This document shows positions 5,728-8,461 of a stretch of 8,461 nucleotides of DNA, in pieces. A model generated the notes under the pieces. That model ran no database searches and was not told the origin of the DNA. It worked only from the letters and a program-made list of their open reading frames with translations. The stretch lies in assembly GCA_919902475.1 (NCBI GenBank), contig CAKKRA010000147.1:1-8461 (forward strand), in the 5' to 3' direction. The position numbers and the translations under genes were made by a program. Positions within the stretch are counted from its first letter, which is position 1, and the number at the start of each line of letters is the position of its first letter. The DNA comes from Nitrospiria bacterium (lineage in GTDB: Bacteria > Nitrospirota > CAKKRA01 > 9FT-COMBO-42-15).

Positions 5728-7149
5728 ATGGACAACAGCAAGGATACCATGATTGTTATCAGCGATCTTCACCTTTCTGCCGGCTTTAATGAAGAGACAA
5801 AACGCTATTCCCGTGAAGAAGACTTTTTCTTTGATAATGAGTTTAAAAGATTTTTAGAATGTCTGGAAAAAGAAAACCAGGGCAAAAATCACCTGATTAT
5901 AAACGGCGATCTGTTTGACTTTCTTCAGGTGAACGGTGATTTTGCAAAGAGGCTTGAAAAACAGGGAAAGGTTAAACTTGATAAAAAAGAGGATGTTTAT
6001 GGTCTTGGGACAGAGCCTCATAAAACTGTTTTTAAGCTTCAGAGAATACGAGACGGGCATAAAACATTCTTTGAGGCGCTAAAAGACTTTTTATCAAAAG
6101 GCAATGAGCTGTCTATAATCAGCGGCAATCATGATATTGAGCTTTACTGGGAGGAAGTTCAAAAGGAATTAATTAATATCCTTTCTGATAAAGATAACGC
6201 AATTAAAGAAAGGATAAAATTTCATCTTTGGTTCTATTATAATGAGAATAACAAGATCTACATTGAGCACGGCAATCAGTATGACAAAATGAATTCTTTT
6301 GAAATTATTGTAAACCCTGTTATTCCTTCCCTGAAGGACAAAATCCTCCTTCCCTTAGGCTCTTTTTTTGTGAGATATTTTTTTAATAAGTTAGAAGATG
6401 TTAACCCATTTGCAGATAATATAAAACCTTACAGTAGATATATAACATGGTCACTTCGCAATCAAAAATTAAAATCTTTTAAAATAATTTGGAAATATAG
6501 CCTTACTCTGATTAAGAGTTTTCTGAGGAGTAAGGGCCTCAAGGATAAAGATAAAAAAGAACTTCTAAGGGAAGCGCAGCCCAAAATAGATTCTATATCT
6601 AAAGAAACAGGCTTTTCATTGCAGACTATAGATAGGCTTAGGATGAAGCTTGCTCCGCCTGTTACAAAAGGCTATTTCACTTTTATCCTTAATGCCGCCA
6701 TAATTTTAACTATTATTTTTTCCTTGATTCTTCTTAGTGCTTCCATTTATCTTAAATATGCCTATGATTTAAATTTCCAATTTCTTTCGCTTGCACCTCC
6801 CCTTTTCTTTCTTTTAATTAAGTGGGTAATGTCGAAATTCAGAAAGGATTATCTTCTGAAGGCAGCGAAAGAGATAAAAACAAAAATATTAAAGGATGTC
6901 AAGATAATCGTAATGGGTCATACACACGACCCTGCTATAAAAAAGATTGGTGATGACTGCTGGTATTACAATACAAGCACATGGACAACTGTATTCAGCG
7001 AGGAGGAGAGGCTGATAAGGGATGAGAAGCAGTTTGCCTTTTTAAAGATAAAGCTAACTGATAAGGGACCTGATGCGCAATTAATGCGCTGGAACGATGC
7101 AGCAGGAGAGTGTGAGCAGTTAATCCTTTTTGAAGAAAATAAAAAATGA
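5728..7149 (+). CDS. Metallophosphoesterase with inserted membrane hairpin
   Basis: A 473-residue calcineurin-like phosphoesterase with a complete dimetal site: DLH (D13, H15), GDLFD (60-64), GNHD (133-136), EHGNQYD (180-186) and GHTH (397-400). A short core related to LpxH-type UDP-diacylglucosamine hydrolases would be about 240 residues. Here about 200 extra residues lie between the EHG and GHTH motifs. They are rich in Lys and aromatics (about 200-310), then carry two hydrophobic segments (about 318-343 and 350-366), which would make a membrane hairpin leaving both halves of the active site on the same, presumably cytoplasmic, side. No signal peptide is seen. It starts 16 bases after mlaD and ends 12 bases before the lipase, so all three are likely one transcript. 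A lipid-phosphate or lipid-diphosphate substrate is a guess from context; it is not safely lpxH. Confidence 0.85.
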   Translation: MDNSKDTMIVISDLHLSAGFNEETKRYSREEDFFFDNEFKRFLECLEKENQGKNHLIINGDLFDFLQVNGDFAKRLEKQGKVKLDKKEDVYGLGTEPHKTVFKLQRIRDGHKTFFEALKDFLSKGNELSIISGNHDIELYWEEVQKELINILSDKDNAIKERIKFHLWFYYNENNKIYIEHGNQYDKMNSFEIIVNPVIPSLKDKILLPLGSFFVRYFFNKLEDVNPFADNIKPYSRYITWSLRNQKLKSFKIIWKYSLTLIKSFLRSKGLKDKDKKELLREAQPKIDSISKETGFSLQTIDRLRMKLAPPVTKGYFTFILNAAIILTIIFSLILLSASIYLKYAYDLNFQFLSLAPPLFFLLIKWVMSKFRKDYLLKAAKEIKTKILKDVKIIVMGHTHDPAIKKIGDDCWYYNTSTWTTVFSEEERLIRDEKQFAFLKIKLTDKGPDAQLMRWNDAAGECEQLILFEENKK

Positions 7150-7161
7150 TTATCAAAAAAT

Positions 7162-7911
7162 ATGGCTGATAAACTTCCGATAGTTCTTGCACACGGCCTT
7201 GGCGGTTTTGATGAGCTCAAGATATTTGGCATTACCATACAATATTTTAAAGGTATAAAAAAACACCTTGAAGATTGTGGCTATACTATTTTTGTAACGA
7301 AGGTAAAGCCAACAGCAAGTATTAAAGACAGGGCAGAGGATTTCAAAAATGCTATTCTTACTTTTACTGACAGTAAAGTCCACATCATTGGCCACAGCAT
7401 GGCAGGCCTTGACGCACGGTATATGATAAGCAAACTTGGCATGGCAGATAAGGTTGCAACACTCGTTACCATTGGCACACCGCATTGGGGAAGCTATTTC
7501 GCTGACTGGGGAGTAAAGGTTTTAGGCAGAGGGTGTAAATGCATATGGTTTATAGAAAAGATACTCAGGATTGATACACAGGGATTTATTGATGTAACAA
7601 CTGAAAAATGTAATGAGTTTAATAAGAATATTTTAGATATAGCCGGTGTAAAATACATTTCCTATGCAGGCTTTCAGAAATGGTATAAGATTAATCTGCT
7701 TTTACAAATGCCATACTGGTATATCAGATACAGGGCAGGCGAAAATGACGGCCTTGTTCATACAGAAAGCGCAAAATGGGGAGAGCTCAAAGGGATAGTT
7801 GCTGCTGACCATTGGAATCAGATTGGTTGGTGGATATTTCCTTTTGGGGGTCAAAAGAAATTTGATGTAAAGGGATTTTATGAAAAGATAGCAAGAACAG
7901 ATCTTGCTTAA
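7162..7911 (+). CDS. Triacylglycerol lipase-like alpha/beta hydrolase (family I-like), no signal peptide
   Basis: A 249-residue alpha/beta hydrolase. The start LPIVLAHGLGGFDEL (5-19) holds the oxyanion motif HGLGG. The nucleophile elbow is GHSMAG with S79, followed by TIGTPHWGS (103-111). NDGLVHTESA (195-204) should hold the acid D196, and ADHWNQIG (215-222) the catalytic histidine H217. This order, and the AHG...GF, GTPHxGS, NDGLV and H-xx-Q segments, resemble mature Pseudomonas/Burkholderia family I lipases. Those are secreted and usually need a Lif foldase, whereas this protein begins almost directly at the first strand and no foldase is present nearby. It may act on membrane lipids or acyl esters in the cytoplasm. 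No clear Shine-Dalgarno precedes the ATG; the 12-base gap from the phosphoesterase suggests coupling. Family is firm, substrate uncertain. Confidence 0.88.
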   Translation: MADKLPIVLAHGLGGFDELKIFGITIQYFKGIKKHLEDCGYTIFVTKVKPTASIKDRAEDFKNAILTFTDSKVHIIGHSMAGLDARYMISKLGMADKVATLVTIGTPHWGSYFADWGVKVLGRGCKCIWFIEKILRIDTQGFIDVTTEKCNEFNKNILDIAGVKYISYAGFQKWYKINLLLQMPYWYIRYRAGENDGLVHTESAKWGELKGIVAADHWNQIGWWIFPFGGQKKFDVKGFYEKIARTDLA

Positions 7912-7920
7912 CCTTAATAA

Positions 7921-7926
7921 AGGAGG
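7921..7926 (+). promoter_or_regulatory. Ribosome binding site of wrbA
   Basis: AGGAGG lies 6 bases before ATG 7933, in the 21-base gap after the lipase stop. It fixes the wrbA start, which also matches the usual N-terminus of the family. Confidence 0.8.
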
Positions 7927-7932
7927 CAGGCT

Positions 7933-8461
7933 ATGAAGGCATTAATTGTTTACTATTCTATGTACGGACATATACACCGCATGGCAGAGGCTGTTGCAGA
8001 AGGCGTTAAAGAGGTAAAGGGCGCAGAGGCAGTTATACGCCGTGTTCCTGAAACACTATCTGATGATATACTAAAAAAGATGGGCGCATTTGATGCGCAA
8101 AAGGCAATGGCAAATATCCCAATATGCACTGTTGACGAGCTTGCCTCTGCTGATGCAATTATCTTTGGCACACCTACAAGATTTGGAAATATGTGCGGAC
8201 AGATGAGGCAGTTCCTTGATGCAACAGGCCAGCTCTGGGCAAAGGGCGCTTTGGTCGGCAAGGTCGGAAGTGTATTTACAAGTTCGGCCACACAGCACGG
8301 CGGACAGGAATCCACAATCCTCAGCTTCCATACTACTCTTTTACATCACGGCATGGTTATCGTCGGCCTGCCTTATGCCTTTCAAGAGCAGATGCGAATT
8401 GATGAGATAACAGGCTGCTCGCCTTACGGCGCATCAACCATTGCAGGAGGCAAAGGAGAGC
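7933..8461 (+). CDS. wrbA: NAD(P)H:quinone oxidoreductase WrbA, 3' end outside window
   Basis: A flavodoxin-like FMN enzyme that reduces quinones by two electrons from NAD(P)H, limiting redox stress. 176 codons are present with no stop, and the family is about 200 residues, so only about 25 should be missing. The N-terminal MKALIVYYSMYGHIHRMA contains the FMN phosphate-binding SMYGH loop (9-13). FGTPTRFGNM (78-87) and FLDATGQLWAKGALVGK are WrbA hallmarks, as are ATQHGGQES (119-127), with the active-site H122, and the closing SPYGASTIAGG. It starts 21 bases after the lipase with its own good RBS, so it may belong to the same transcript or lie under separate control. It is apparently unrelated to lipid transport. 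Intact as far as visible. Confidence 0.95.
   Translation, partial: MKALIVYYSMYGHIHRMAEAVAEGVKEVKGAEAVIRRVPETLSDDILKKMGAFDAQKAMANIPICTVDELASADAIIFGTPTRFGNMCGQMRQFLDATGQLWAKGALVGKVGSVFTSSATQHGGQESTILSFHTTLLHHGMVIVGLPYAFQEQMRIDEITGCSPYGASTIAGGKGE

Noticed and set aside
7153..7485. A 110-residue minus-strand frame across the lipase start
   Set aside because: The + strand encodes a lipase with a full catalytic triad; the minus frame is low in recognisable features and Cys/aromatic-rich in the manner of a shadow.

Overview
The window is a gene-dense stretch with every recognisable gene on the + strand. It looks chromosomal and comes from a Gram-negative (diderm), probably anaerobic bacterium. The diderm inference rests on an Mla-type lipid-transport locus (mlaE, mlaF, mlaD) whose MlaD carries a C-terminal region that looks like an outer-membrane beta-barrel. 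The anaerobic inference rests on an oxygen-sensitive type [4Fe-4S] acyl-CoA dehydratase activase and a radical SAM protein. Moderate GC content (judged by eye), gene order and short dispersed palindromes would suit an uncultivated Nitrospirota or Deltaproteobacteria-like lineage, but this placement is inference.

Layout. Positions 1-456 hold the C-terminal end of a radical SAM/SPASM-like protein. It overlaps by ATGA the gene for a BcrAD/BadFG (HgdC-like) dehydratase activase (453-1514). The tail of that gene contains an embedded 26-bp palindrome. Its end overlaps alanine racemase alr (1504-2643), which in turn overlaps mlaE (2636-3424). mlaF (3450-4196) follows after 25 bases with no visible Shine-Dalgarno but a TATAAT just upstream. 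A 120-base spacer with a large imperfect inverted repeat precedes mlaD (4317-5711). Next come a metallophosphoesterase with an inserted membrane hairpin (5728-7149), a family I-like lipase without a signal peptide (7162-7911), and the start of wrbA (7933 to the window end).

How the genes fit together. MlaE (inner-membrane permease), MlaF (ATPase) and MlaD (MCE protein) form a lipid transporter. Because MlaD here has an inner-membrane anchor, an MCE domain, a helical stalk with a near-perfect 34-residue duplication, and a barrel-like C-terminus, it could span the periplasm by itself. The design resembles the transenvelope MlaD described for diderm Firmicutes rather than the six-part E. coli system. 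The flanking alr (cell wall), membrane-associated phosphoesterase and lipase suggest an envelope or lipid-homeostasis neighbourhood. wrbA and the two 5' genes are probably separate in function.

The most interesting points are the MlaD architecture and its duplication, the palindrome inside the activase coding sequence, the stem-loop in front of mlaD, and the membrane-hairpin phosphoesterase next to the lipase. No RNA genes, CRISPR arrays, transposases or integrases were seen.
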